From: Microbacterium lacus
GTDB taxonomy: Bacteria > Actinomycetota > Actinomycetes > Actinomycetales > Microbacteriaceae
Reading direction: 5' to 3'
NCBI RefSeq assembly: GCF_002812805.1
Contig: NZ_NMUM01000005.1
Location: 248,001-312,000, forward strand
DNA length: 64,000 bases
Shown: positions 1-7,969 of the stretch, one piece after another
How positions within the stretch are numbered: position 1 is the stretch's first letter
How the letters are laid out: the number at the start of each line of letters is the position of its first letter
Program-made: the position numbers and the translations under genes
Notes under the pieces: generated by a model
Databases searched by the model: none
Seen by the model: the letters and a program-made list of their open reading frames with translations, nothing else
Told to the model about the DNA's origin: nothing

Positions 1-237
1 TGGACGGACGACGAGCACGACCCGGAAGGGTCGACGCTGATCACGGAGTGGTCGCGGGCCGAGGGACTGCGCGGTGAGTACCTGGCCGAGCTCATCGAGC
101 TGGAGCACGCGCGAGAACGACTCGAAGCGGGAACCTACGGTCGGTGCGCACGCTGCGGCGAGCAGATCGTCGAGGGACGTCTGCGGCGAGTGCCGGCGGC
201 AAAGATGTGCGTGCCATGTCTCGGCGCGTCGCGCTGA
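1..237 (+). CDS. TraR/DksA-family zinc finger protein (3' part)
   Basis: The gene is cut by the left edge; 78 residues and the TGA stop are visible. An acidic helical stretch is followed by four cysteines in two CxxC pairs (CARC near residues 49-52, CVPC near 70-73), the zinc finger typical of the C-terminal part of DksA/TraR proteins. Known members bind the RNA polymerase secondary channel and tune initiation; whether this one does cannot be told because the N-terminal coiled-coil is missing. The gene downstream starts 86 bases after the stop on the same strand. Family call is firm, role is inferred. Confidence 0.8.
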   Translation, partial: WTDDEHDPEGSTLITEWSRAEGLRGEYLAELIELEHARERLEAGTYGRCARCGEQIVEGRLRRVPAAKMCVPCLGASR

Positions 238-323
238 GCCTCGCTACACTCACACCCAAAGCCACCTCGTCGGAGACTTTCGCCGCGGGGCGGAGACCGG
301 GGCCGCCGAAGGCAGGGACCGCA

Positions 324-1358
324 GTGGGGACTGAGAACAGAGCGTTGGTGGGCGATGCCCTCGAGCTCGTCGTGGTGGGCGTGGGGCCTTACCTCGATCG
401 CATGCTCGCCGATCACGCCAGCGCGCGCGGCATCGACGCCGGACCTATCGTCGATCGTGACCTGGTGAGCATGCTCGGCGTGCTCGCTGGAGCGCCGGCT
501 TTCTCCGGTGAAGAAGCGACGGCGAACGCCCTCGCCGGCTACGCACGCGAGCTGCAGGCGGTGTGGGATGCCTGGGCGCGCATCCGTCCGTTCGATGCGG
601 CAGAGACGTACCGCGCCCTGGACACAGCCGCGCGCCTGCTGCAGACCGTCGGGGCCGATGACGAGGCATCGATCGTTCGCGAACTCGCCACCGTCCCCCT
701 CGCTCTCTTCGCCGCACGCGTGCTCGCCGAGTACGTGGCGGACGATGCTGCGTCGGAGGACGAGTCGCCCGCGCCGGACGAGTCTGCTGCCGCTGCTCAA
801 GAGGACGAGGCGGATGCTCCTCACGACGAAGACGTGATCGACACCGTGGATGAGGAAGCGGTGGATGAGGAAGCGGTGGATGAGGAAGTCGGCGACGACC
901 TGATTCGCCCCGTTCGACTCCGTGCCGTGAACCATCCCCGACACGCGGAGCGCGTCGAAGACGCACGTGCCCCCGCATCCATTCGAGCACTGCGCGCGGT
1001 CGATCCCGCCCTCCCGCTCGTGACCTGGTCTGAACTGAGCGACACGATCACGGCGCTCTTGGCGACGGGGCGCCTCGATCCACAGGTGCTTGCGGGATTC
1101 ACACGCCGTAGCCTCGACGAACGAGCACGAGCCGCTGTGGCGGGCGCATTGGGACGCGGCGTGACGATCCGGCCCGAGCACGTCGCCTGGGTCGTTTCGG
1201 TGCTGCGGACTCGATACGCCGGAACGGCGCGCATCACGCGAGCTGCAGCCACGGCGCTCGTCGCCGAGTACATCGCCGAGTTGGCCCCCCGTGCAGGTGT
1301 CGATCCGAGGCGCGTGCGTCAGGACATGATGGCCTGGGTGGACGTCGAGCGCGCCTGA
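324..1358 (+). CDS. Acidic protein of unknown function, possible degenerate Swt1-type HEPN domain
   Basis: 344 residues from a GTG start at 324, chosen because upstream in-frame starts would run into the zinc finger gene and because a purine-rich GGCAGGGA stretch lies just before it. Residues about 8-130 (VGDALELVVVGVGPYLDR, then DAAETYRALDTAARLLQTVG) resemble, from memory, the Swt1-type HEPN fold. The place where that family has its RNxxxH ribonuclease motif reads WDAWAR, so it looks non-catalytic. Residues about 135-195 are a low-complexity Glu/Asp/Ala linker with three tandem VDEEA copies, and the C-terminal 110 residues are helical and unassigned. No membrane segment or signal. The function is unknown and the domain match is an inference. 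Confidence 0.7.
   Translation: MGTENRALVGDALELVVVGVGPYLDRMLADHASARGIDAGPIVDRDLVSMLGVLAGAPAFSGEEATANALAGYARELQAVWDAWARIRPFDAAETYRALDTAARLLQTVGADDEASIVRELATVPLALFAARVLAEYVADDAASEDESPAPDESAAAAQEDEADAPHDEDVIDTVDEEAVDEEAVDEEVGDDLIRPVRLRAVNHPRHAERVEDARAPASIRALRAVDPALPLVTWSELSDTITALLATGRLDPQVLAGFTRRSLDERARAAVAGALGRGVTIRPEHVAWVVSVLRTRYAGTARITRAAATALVAEYIAELAPRAGVDPRRVRQDMMAWVDVERA
846..890 (+). repeat. Three in-frame 15-base tandem repeats (VDEEA)
   Basis: GTGGATGAGGAAGCG is repeated twice exactly at 846-860 and 861-875 and once with GTC as the last codon at 876-890. It encodes the acidic linker of the surrounding gene. Being a multiple of three, copy-number change would lengthen or shorten the linker without breaking the frame. 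Confidence 0.9.
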
Positions 1359-1433
1359 TCCGCCGTCGTCCTGGCACACTTGCCGAGGGCCTGTCTCTCG
1401 ACGTGACCCTGAGACCCGGGAAGGAGCGCGACG

Positions 1434-2111
1434 GTGGCCGAATGGCTGGTGCTCATCGCGCTCGGTTTGACCGTGGCCTTCACGACGATTCCGATCGTCA
1501 CAACGATCATCGTCGTCCTCTCCGCCGGTGCTTCACGTCCGGGATGGCTCATCACGATCGGTTACGCGGCCGCTCTGCTCGTGATCGTCGGACTGTTCGC
1601 GGGTGTGCTGCACGCCGTGCGCCTGCCGAAGTTCGGCGACGAGACGTTGATCGGCTGGCTCGAGATCGTCGCCGGTGTGCTCATGGTGGTGCTCGGAATC
1701 ATCCAGATCGTGCGGCGTCGCACCTCGCCGCCGCGCTCGTCGCCTCTGGTGCGCGGTGTACGCAACCTCACGCCGACGCTGACCGTCGCGCTCGGGGCCA
1801 GCTTCGCCATCCATCCCGAGGCGCTTCTGCTCACCGCCGCCGCGGCAACACGCGTCCGCCACGAGGACCCGCCCCTCTGGGTCCTGGTGATCATGTTGGC
1901 GGTCTTCGTGGCCGCCTCCGTGTCCACCGTCGCGGGCATCACGGTGCTGTTCTCCGTTGCGCGCGGAGGTGTGCGCGCCCGGATGGAACGATTCCAGGAT
2001 TGGATCGAGCGCGATTCCGGAGCCGTGATGTCGGTGGTCCTCCTGCTCGTGGGAGTCTTCGTGCTGCTGCTCGGCACCGGCAATCTCGGCTGGCCCGGGA
2101 TACGTCTCTAG
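1434..2111 (+). CDS. GAP-family integral membrane protein
   Basis: 225 residues, GTG start with an AAGGAG ribosome site ending 8 bases upstream. About six hydrophobic segments (near 3-25, 38-60, 75-95, 118-138, 145-175, 200-220) in the arrangement of the GAP/Sap (sulfolipid-1-addressing, LysE-like) family of actinobacteria. Family members are linked to export of lipids or small molecules across the cytoplasmic membrane; the substrate here cannot be read from sequence. It lies between the acidic protein gene and rpsA with no overlap, so it is probably a monocistron. LysE-type exporter is the alternative label. Confidence 0.6.
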   Translation: MAEWLVLIALGLTVAFTTIPIVTTIIVVLSAGASRPGWLITIGYAAALLVIVGLFAGVLHAVRLPKFGDETLIGWLEIVAGVLMVVLGIIQIVRRRTSPPRSSPLVRGVRNLTPTLTVALGASFAIHPEALLLTAAAATRVRHEDPPLWVLVIMLAVFVAASVSTVAGITVLFSVARGGVRARMERFQDWIERDSGAVMSVVLLLVGVFVLLLGTGNLGWPGIRL

Positions 2112-2151
2112 ACGAAGAGCGGGCACACTGCGGGCGACGGCGGCGTTCTGA

Positions 2152-2157
2152 TACCCT
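2152..2157 (+). promoter_or_regulatory. Putative extended -10 element for rpsA
   Basis: TGATACCCT carries an extended TGn motif before TACCCT, about 145 bases before the rpsA start. No convincing -35 hexamer. Position and motif only, no experimental support. Confidence 0.35.
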
Positions 2158-2162
2158 TGACT

Positions 2163-2274
2163 GTCACTTCTGTGACGTTCTCGCCGCGCATGCGCGGCAA
2201 CAAGAAATCCGCTTCGCCCGGCCCCGGGCATCCGTTCGTCCATATGGCGTTGGGATCAGGGTCGGAGCCCGACC
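2163..2274 (+). promoter_or_regulatory. rpsA leader with four successive inverted repeats
   Basis: Four inverted repeats follow one another: GTCAC-4 nt-GTGAC at 2163-2176, a perfect 16-base palindrome GCCGCGCATGCGCGGC at 2183-2198, GCCCGG-CC-CCGGGC at 2216-2229, and GGTCGG-AGC-CCGACC at 2260-2274. Ribosomal protein S1 is known to regulate its own messenger through a structured leader in gamma-proteobacteria; a similar role here is inference. Confidence 0.45.
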
Positions 2275-2301
2275 ATACAACCAACAAGGACAACCCACTA
2301 C

Positions 2302-3750
2302 ATGACTACCGCAACGACCGCCACGGCTCCCAAGCAGGTCGCGATCAACGACATCGGATCTGCTGAAGACTTCCTGGCCGCGGTCGAGAAGACCCTCAAG
2401 TTCTTCAACGACGGAGACCTCATCGAAGGCACCGTCGTGAAGATCGACCGCGACGAGGTCCTCCTCGACGTCGGGTACAAGACCGAGGGTGTCATCCCCT
2501 CGCGCGAACTTTCCATCAAGCACGACGTCGACCCCAATGAGGTCGTCAAGCTCGGCGACGCTGTCGAGGCTCTTGTTCTCCAGAAAGAGGACAAAGAGGG
2601 ACGCCTCATCCTGTCCAAGAAGCGCGCTCAGTACGAGCGTGCCTGGGGCGACGTTGAGAAGATCAAGGAGAACGACGGTGTCGTCACCGGTCAGGTGATC
2701 GAGGTCGTCAAGGGCGGTCTGATCGTCGACATCGGACTCCGCGGCTTCCTGCCCGCCTCGCTCATCGACCTGCGTCGCGTCCGTGACCTCACGCCGTTCC
2801 TCGGCCAGGAGATCGAAGCGAAGATCCTCGAGCTCGACAAGAACCGCAACAACGTCGTTCTGAGCCGCCGCGCGCTGCTCGAGCAGACGCAATCGGAGTC
2901 GCGCACGAACTTCCTCAACGCGCTGCACAAGGGTCAGGTCCGCAAGGGCGTCGTCTCGTCGATCGTCAACTTCGGTGCGTTCGTCGACCTCGGTGGCGTG
3001 GACGGCCTCGTGCACGTCTCGGAGCTGTCGTGGAAGCACATCGAGCACGCCAGCGAGGTTGTCGAGGTCGGCCAGGAGGTCACCGTAGAGATCCTCGAGG
3101 TCGATCTCGACCGTGAGCGCGTCTCTCTGTCGCTCAAGGCGACGCAGGAAGACCCGTGGCAGGTATTCGCCCGCACCCACGCGATCGGTCAGGTCGCGCC
3201 GGGTAAGGTCACCAAGCTCGTTCCGTTCGGTGCGTTCGTTCGCGTCGCGGACGGCATCGAGGGCCTCGTGCACATCTCTGAGCTGTCGGGCAAGCACGTC
3301 GAGCTCGCCGAGCAGGTTGTCTCGGTCGGCGAAGAGGTATTCGTCAAGGTCATCGACATCGACCTCGAGCGTCGCCGCATCTCGCTCTCGCTCAAGCAGG
3401 CCAACGACTCGATCGACCCGTTCGGTACCGAGTTCGACCCGGCTCTGTACGGTATGGCGACCGAGTACGACGAGAACGGCGAGTACAAGTACCCCGAGGG
3501 CTTCGACGTCGAGACGCAGGCGTGGAAGGAAGGCTTCGACGCCGCCCGCGAAGCATGGGAGCAGGAGTACGCCGCTGCCCAGGCTCGCTGGGAGCACCAC
3601 AAGGCTCTCGTCGCCAAGGCCGCCGAGGCCGAGGCTGCGGCGCCCGAGGCATCCGCGTCGTCGTCGTTCTCGAGCGAGTCGGCCGGAGCAGGTACGCTTG
3701 CTGACGACGAGTCGCTCGCGGCTCTTCGCGAGAAGCTCGCCGGCCGCTAA
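2302..3750 (+). CDS. rpsA: 30S ribosomal protein S1
   Basis: 482 residues with four S1 (OB-fold) RNA-binding repeats at about 37-108, 123-190, 208-278 and 295-365, the usual actinobacterial four-repeat form rather than the six repeats of Escherichia coli. The third and fourth repeats carry clear VKGxV-type starts, GLVHVSEL or GLVHISEL and SLSLK endings. S1 binds mRNA on the small subunit and helps unfold it for initiation. An Ala/Glu/Ser-rich tail of about 100 residues follows the last repeat. The ATG has AAGGA 12 bases upstream. A strong hairpin follows the stop. Upstream leader has unusual secondary structure. Confidence 0.97.
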   Translation: MTTATTATAPKQVAINDIGSAEDFLAAVEKTLKFFNDGDLIEGTVVKIDRDEVLLDVGYKTEGVIPSRELSIKHDVDPNEVVKLGDAVEALVLQKEDKEGRLILSKKRAQYERAWGDVEKIKENDGVVTGQVIEVVKGGLIVDIGLRGFLPASLIDLRRVRDLTPFLGQEIEAKILELDKNRNNVVLSRRALLEQTQSESRTNFLNALHKGQVRKGVVSSIVNFGAFVDLGGVDGLVHVSELSWKHIEHASEVVEVGQEVTVEILEVDLDRERVSLSLKATQEDPWQVFARTHAIGQVAPGKVTKLVPFGAFVRVADGIEGLVHISELSGKHVELAEQVVSVGEEVFVKVIDIDLERRRISLSLKQANDSIDPFGTEFDPALYGMATEYDENGEYKYPEGFDVETQAWKEGFDAAREAWEQEYAAAQARWEHHKALVAKAAEAEAAAPEASASSSFSSESAGAGTLADDESLAALREKLAGR

Positions 3751-3771
3751 GCCGCGATTTCGCAACAACCG

Positions 3772-3805
3772 ACAGGGGTCGGGGCCTTCGGGCCTCGGCC
3801 CCTGT
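3772..3805 (+). terminator. Intrinsic terminator-like hairpin after rpsA
   Basis: A 15-base-pair stem (two G-U pairs) closed by a TTCG tetraloop, 22 bases after the rpsA stop. There is no clear T run after it, as is common in high-GC actinobacteria. It may also serve the convergent SDR gene. Confidence 0.75.
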
Positions 3806-3807
3806 GG

Positions 3808-3842
3808 TCGTTGAGCGAGGCCCCAAGGGCCGAGTCGAAACG
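3808..3842. repeat. REP-like intergenic palindrome (TCGTTGAGCGAG...CGAGTCGAAACG)
   Basis: The half-sites TCGTTGAGCGAG and CGAGTCGAAACG flank a GGCC...GGCC core. Nearly the same half-sites occur at 44620-44650. Placed between the convergent rpsA and SDR genes. Confidence 0.5.
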
Positions 3843-3857
3843 CCTGCGGCGTTCGCT

Positions 3858-4580
3858 TCAGCCCCGGCGCACCTCGACGCGGGGCCGCACCGCGACATCC
3901 GTGATCTGCACATCGGCCGGTGCGTCCACGACGTGCCGCACTTCGCGGGCGACAGACTCCGGCCGGATGTAAACCTCGGGGTCGTACGTGCCGCCGGCCT
4001 CTGCCACCATGGTGCGCTGCATGGCGGTATCCGTCGGTCCCGGCGCGACCGTCACGACGCGGACGCGGTGCTCTTGCTCGTCCAGGCGCAGCACATCGGC
4101 GATCGCGCGGAGGGCGAACTTCGAGGCGGTGTAGATCGCGCTGCCGGCCGATGGTCGCGTGCCCGATCCCGACCCGATGAAGATGACCGTGCCCTGGGCG
4201 CGACGAATGAGCGGCAGCGTCGCCCGAGTGAGCAGCGCGGGCGATATGACGTTGATACGCAGCTGTCGTTCCCAGTCGTCCTCCGTCGCCTGTTCGACCG
4301 ACCGAACGTCGGCGATTGCGGCGGCGTGCACGAGAACATCGAGACGATCCAGTCGGGCCGCCAGCCGCTCGACCGCCGCGGCATCGGTCAATTCCACGAC
4401 CTGTGTTTCGGTTCCGGTCTCGGAGGCCAGCCGCGTCAGCGCATCGACGTCCCGTCCGACGGCGATCACACGGTGCGTGCGTGTGAGGTCCCGCACGATC
4501 GCACCGCCGATGCCGCCCGAGGCGCCCGTCACAAGAGCGAGAGGACGGGAATCGGATGCGGGGGCTGATTGTGCACTCAT
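3858..4580 (-). CDS. SDR family oxidoreductase
   Basis: 240 residues from the ATG at 4580; longer versions would read through DNA upstream of the next gene and lack homology-like sequence. The Rossmann nucleotide motif TGASGGIG is at 19-26 and the catalytic YxxxK is Y150-x3-K154, with a Ser at about 137. GRD after the second strand and a short C-terminal substrate loop are typical of classical short-chain dehydrogenases. Substrate unknown; such proteins reduce or oxidise carbonyls with NAD(P)(H). Convergent with rpsA and divergent from the MFS gene 62 bases away. Confidence 0.85.
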   Translation of the reverse strand: MSAQSAPASDSRPLALVTGASGGIGGAIVRDLTRTHRVIAVGRDVDALTRLASETGTETQVVELTDAAAVERLAARLDRLDVLVHAAAIADVRSVEQATEDDWERQLRINVISPALLTRATLPLIRRAQGTVIFIGSGSGTRPSAGSAIYTASKFALRAIADVLRLDEQEHRVRVVTVAPGPTDTAMQRTMVAEAGGTYDPEVYIRPESVAREVRHVVDAPADVQITDVAVRPRVEVRRG

Positions 4581-4642
4581 GCAACCTGTATACGCGACCG
4601 GTCTGCGCAATGACGGGAGCGGGCGGGCGATAACGTGATGCC

Positions 4643-6277
4643 ATGACCGATGCCGTACCGCCGTCCGCCCCCGCTTCTCCGGATGCGGACACCCCCCGGC
4701 GCGCACCGTTGGTGCTCGCCGCGCTGATTCTGGCGGCGCTGGTATGCAACATCAACCTCGCGGCAGCGAACATCGCGCTGCCGGACATCGGTGACGCGTT
4801 CGGTGCCGGTCAGACATCCCTGAATCTCGTGGCGCTCGGGTGTTCGCTCGGGCTCGCGATGTCCGTGCTCTACCTGGGGGCCTTGGCGGACCGCTACGGC
4901 CGGAAACAGCTGCTGATGCTGGGGCTTGCGCTCACGCTCGTGGCGAGTCTCTTCTCGGCCTTCGCGCCCTCTGTCGAGCTCCTGATCGTCGCCCGCATCT
5001 TCACGGGGATCGCCGCGGGGATGGCGTACCCGACGACACTTTCGCTCATCACGGCGCTGTGGGCCAACGGTCCGAAACGCACCGGCGCCATCGCCCTCTG
5101 GTCGAGCGTCAGCGCCATGGCCACGGTCGTCGGCTCGGTGCTCGCGGGTCTTCTCCTGCAGATCTTCTGGTGGGGGTCGGCTTTCCTGCTCGCTCTGCCG
5201 TTCGCGGCCGTGGCGCTCGTACTCGTCGTCATCCTCGTGCCCGCTCACGTGAAGGAATCCAGCGACCCGGTCGACCATCGCGGCGGGGTGCTCGCAACTC
5301 TCGCCATCGCCGCGCTGGTGCTCGGCATCAGCATGGTCTTCGCGCCCGGTCAGGTGCTCACCGGCGCGGTCCTGCTCGTCGCGGCACTGGTTCTGCTGGT
5401 GCTGTTCGGGTGGCGTCAGGCCGTGACGAAGCATCCGCTCTACGATCTGCGCGTCGCGCGGCGGCGCCTCTTCTGGGTGCCGGCCGCCGCCGGGACCATC
5501 GTGTTCGGCTCGCTCATGGGGGCGATGTTCGTCGGTCAGCAGTTTCTGCAGAACATCCTCGGATACAACACCCTCGCGGCCGGGCTCGCGGTCGTTCCCG
5601 CGGCCCTCGGACTGCTGGCGATCGCCCCGATCTCGGCGCGCCTGGTCACCTCGCACGGCTCTCGGGTGACGATGCTCGTCGGTTACGCGCTCGTGTTCGT
5701 CGGATTTGTGACCATGCTCTTCTGGCGTGAACAGACGCCGTACCCGCTGATCGGCTTCGGATTCCTCGTGATCGGTGCGGGAGCGGCGTTCGCGATGACG
5801 CCCGCCTCACGCGCTCTGACCGAGAGCACGCCCGTCCGTCGCGTGGGCATGGCCTCTGCGACCTCCGATCTGCAACGCGACCTCGGCGGCTCCATCATGC
5901 AGGCCCTGCTCGGCGCGATTCTGGCGAGCGGCTTCGCGGCTGCTTTCGCGCGTTCGATCGCCGCGAGTTCCGAGGCCTCGCAGATCAGCGACAGCGTCAC
6001 GCGGGCGCTCCAGGCATCCTTCGCCTCGGCGCTGCACGTCGCCGATCAGTACCCGCAGTACAAGACGGAGATTCTCGCCGCGGCGAGTCACAGCCTGGTC
6101 TCGGGCGCTCTCGCGGCCTACCTCGTCGGCGCCATCGCGATCGCACTCGGCGCGTGCCTGGTGGCGTTCTTCCTTCCCCCGCATGCCCGGGAACGCGAGC
6201 TGGTGGCCCAGTACGAAATGCAGGACGCGTCGGTCACGCCAGATTCGAGGGATTTCGTTGCGCCGAAGCGGGGGTAG
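4643..6277 (+). CDS. MFS drug-exporter-like transporter (DHA2 type)
   Basis: 544 residues with about 14 hydrophobic segments beginning near residue 25. The motif GALADRYGRKQ between the second and third segments is MFS motif A, and the GSVLAG stretch in segment five resembles the antiporter motif C. Length and 14-helix layout fit the DHA2 (EmrB/QacA-like) group of proton-coupled exporters. The ligand cannot be predicted. The start is an ATG shortly after the divergent SDR gene; no regulator is adjacent. Confidence 0.85.
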   Translation: MTDAVPPSAPASPDADTPRRAPLVLAALILAALVCNINLAAANIALPDIGDAFGAGQTSLNLVALGCSLGLAMSVLYLGALADRYGRKQLLMLGLALTLVASLFSAFAPSVELLIVARIFTGIAAGMAYPTTLSLITALWANGPKRTGAIALWSSVSAMATVVGSVLAGLLLQIFWWGSAFLLALPFAAVALVLVVILVPAHVKESSDPVDHRGGVLATLAIAALVLGISMVFAPGQVLTGAVLLVAALVLLVLFGWRQAVTKHPLYDLRVARRRLFWVPAAAGTIVFGSLMGAMFVGQQFLQNILGYNTLAAGLAVVPAALGLLAIAPISARLVTSHGSRVTMLVGYALVFVGFVTMLFWREQTPYPLIGFGFLVIGAGAAFAMTPASRALTESTPVRRVGMASATSDLQRDLGGSIMQALLGAILASGFAAAFARSIAASSEASQISDSVTRALQASFASALHVADQYPQYKTEILAAASHSLVSGALAAYLVGAIAIALGACLVAFFLPPHARERELVAQYEMQDASVTPDSRDFVAPKRG

Positions 6278-6328
6278 CGGTCTGCGTGGCTCGCACTTCG
6301 GCGGCCCCCGGCGCGGTAAGTTTCAGCA

Positions 6329-7969
6329 ATGACCTCCGACGCCGCACTAGCGCGTCGGTCGCGTATACACGACAGTGTTCGCGAACGCACGGTGCTGCAG
6401 AATCAGGTTCTGCTCGCCAGCATCGTTCTGCTCGGTGCGCTGGTGATCATCGCCTTTGGCCAAGCTGGCGATATCGATGCCTTGGTGCTGGGTATGGTCG
6501 TCGTGTTCGCCGCGACCGGCGCCGCTCTCGTCGTGCCCTGGAACCGGTTCCCCCCGATAGTGGCCGCGGTCATCCCCGCAGCGGACATCGTCGCGATCGC
6601 GATCCTGCGTTACGCCTCGCCCGAGTCCGGACTGGGGCTGCTGTGGGCGTTCCCGGCGATGTGGATCGCCTACATGTACGGACTCATCGGAACCGTGCTC
6701 GCGGTGACCAGCGTCTCGGCACTCTTCTGGGTCCTGCTCGCGATCAGCCCGAGCAATGTGCTGACCGCGACGACTCTGTTGTTGCCGGTCTCGGTCGCAG
6801 CTGTCGCAACCATCGCGTACCTGGCATCACGTCGCTCGTGGGCTCAGCGCGAGCTGCTCGACAAACAGACCCGCAACCTGGAGCGTTCGGTCGAGCGAGC
6901 GCGGCGCCAGGAAGACATCGTCACGGATGCTCTGGACGCGGTCGACTTCGGTGTGATCCGTATCTCACCGGACGGTTCGCTCGCCGTCACGAACGAGGCG
7001 CACGCTCGGCTTCAACGCGCGAGGTCCAAGGGTGCAGAAGCCGCCGCTTTCGGCGCGGATGGCGTCACCCGGATGCTCGCCGACGAGATGCCCCTGGCCC
7101 GCGCTCGCGCAGGCGAGCTCTTCGAGAACGAGCTGGTCTGGTACGGCGAACCGGGTGACGACTCCCGTCGCGCGCTGAGCATGACCGCTCGTCGCATCCA
7201 GGACGTCAACGGTCAGGATGCCGGCACCATCGTGATCTCTCGCGACGTGACGACGGAAGAGCTCGCCCTTCGTGCGCGCGAAGACCTCGTGGCATCCGTA
7301 TCGCACGAGCTGCGCACGCCGTTGACGTCCATCATCGGATACCTCGACCTCGCCCTGGACGAAGATTCCCTCGCGCCGACGGCACGACGAAGCCTCGAGG
7401 TCGCCGAGCGCAACGCGACCCGTCTGCTCGAACTGGTGTCCGACATCCTCACCGTGTCCGCAGCGTCCCGACAGGGCGTGGACCTCACCGTCACACCGCA
7501 GATGTCGGATCTGGCGGAGGTGGTGATGGCGTCGATCGAGGCGGTCATTCCTCCGGCGGGGGAGCGACGCATCACGATCGATGCTTCCGGCGTCGAACCC
7601 GCGATGGCGTATGCGGATCCGCACCGTATCCGTCAGGTGATGGACAATCTGCTCTCGAACGCGGTGAAGTACAACGACGACGGTGGTCACATCGAGGTGG
7701 GTCTCACTTCCGACGGCCTGCACGCCTGGATCATCGTCCGCGACGACGGCCCGGGTATCAGCGAGCAGGAGCTGCCGCGTCTGTTCGAGCGCTTCTTCCG
7801 CGCGGATGCCGTCCGCAAGACGACGACGCACGGAAGCGGGCTGGGGCTCGCCATCACGCGAGACATCGTGCGCGCCTCCGGCGGCGAGATCACCGTCCAG
7901 ACACGAGCCGGCGAGGGAGCGACGTTCATCGTCCGACTGCCCGCCACCGACCCGCGGGGAGAAGCCTGA
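6329..7969 (+). CDS. Membrane sensor histidine kinase with PAS domain
   Basis: 546 residues. Five or six hydrophobic segments (about 25-160) are followed by a helical linker, a PAS-like region (about 198-300), a HisKA dimerisation domain with the phospho-acceptor H326 in SHELRTPL, and a HATPase domain with the N box (DNLLSNAVKYN), G1 (DDGPGI), F (RLFERFF) and G2 (GSGLGLAI) motifs. All catalytic motifs are intact, so it should autophosphorylate. It is coupled to the next gene by a TGATG overlap. The convergent OmpR-type regulator at 9210-10016 is the likely partner but not proven. Confidence 0.9.
   Translation: MTSDAALARRSRIHDSVRERTVLQNQVLLASIVLLGALVIIAFGQAGDIDALVLGMVVVFAATGAALVVPWNRFPPIVAAVIPAADIVAIAILRYASPESGLGLLWAFPAMWIAYMYGLIGTVLAVTSVSALFWVLLAISPSNVLTATTLLLPVSVAAVATIAYLASRRSWAQRELLDKQTRNLERSVERARRQEDIVTDALDAVDFGVIRISPDGSLAVTNEAHARLQRARSKGAEAAAFGADGVTRMLADEMPLARARAGELFENELVWYGEPGDDSRRALSMTARRIQDVNGQDAGTIVISRDVTTEELALRAREDLVASVSHELRTPLTSIIGYLDLALDEDSLAPTARRSLEVAERNATRLLELVSDILTVSAASRQGVDLTVTPQMSDLAEVVMASIEAVIPPAGERRITIDASGVEPAMAYADPHRIRQVMDNLLSNAVKYNDDGGHIEVGLTSDGLHAWIIVRDDGPGISEQELPRLFERFFRADAVRKTTTHGSGLGLAITRDIVRASGGEITVQTRAGEGATFIVRLPATDPRGEA

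Noticed and set aside
2164..4788. Long open frame on the reverse strand across rpsA
   Set aside because: It lies opposite a strongly recognisable ribosomal protein gene and has Arg/Asp-rich composition. It arises from GC-rich third positions.
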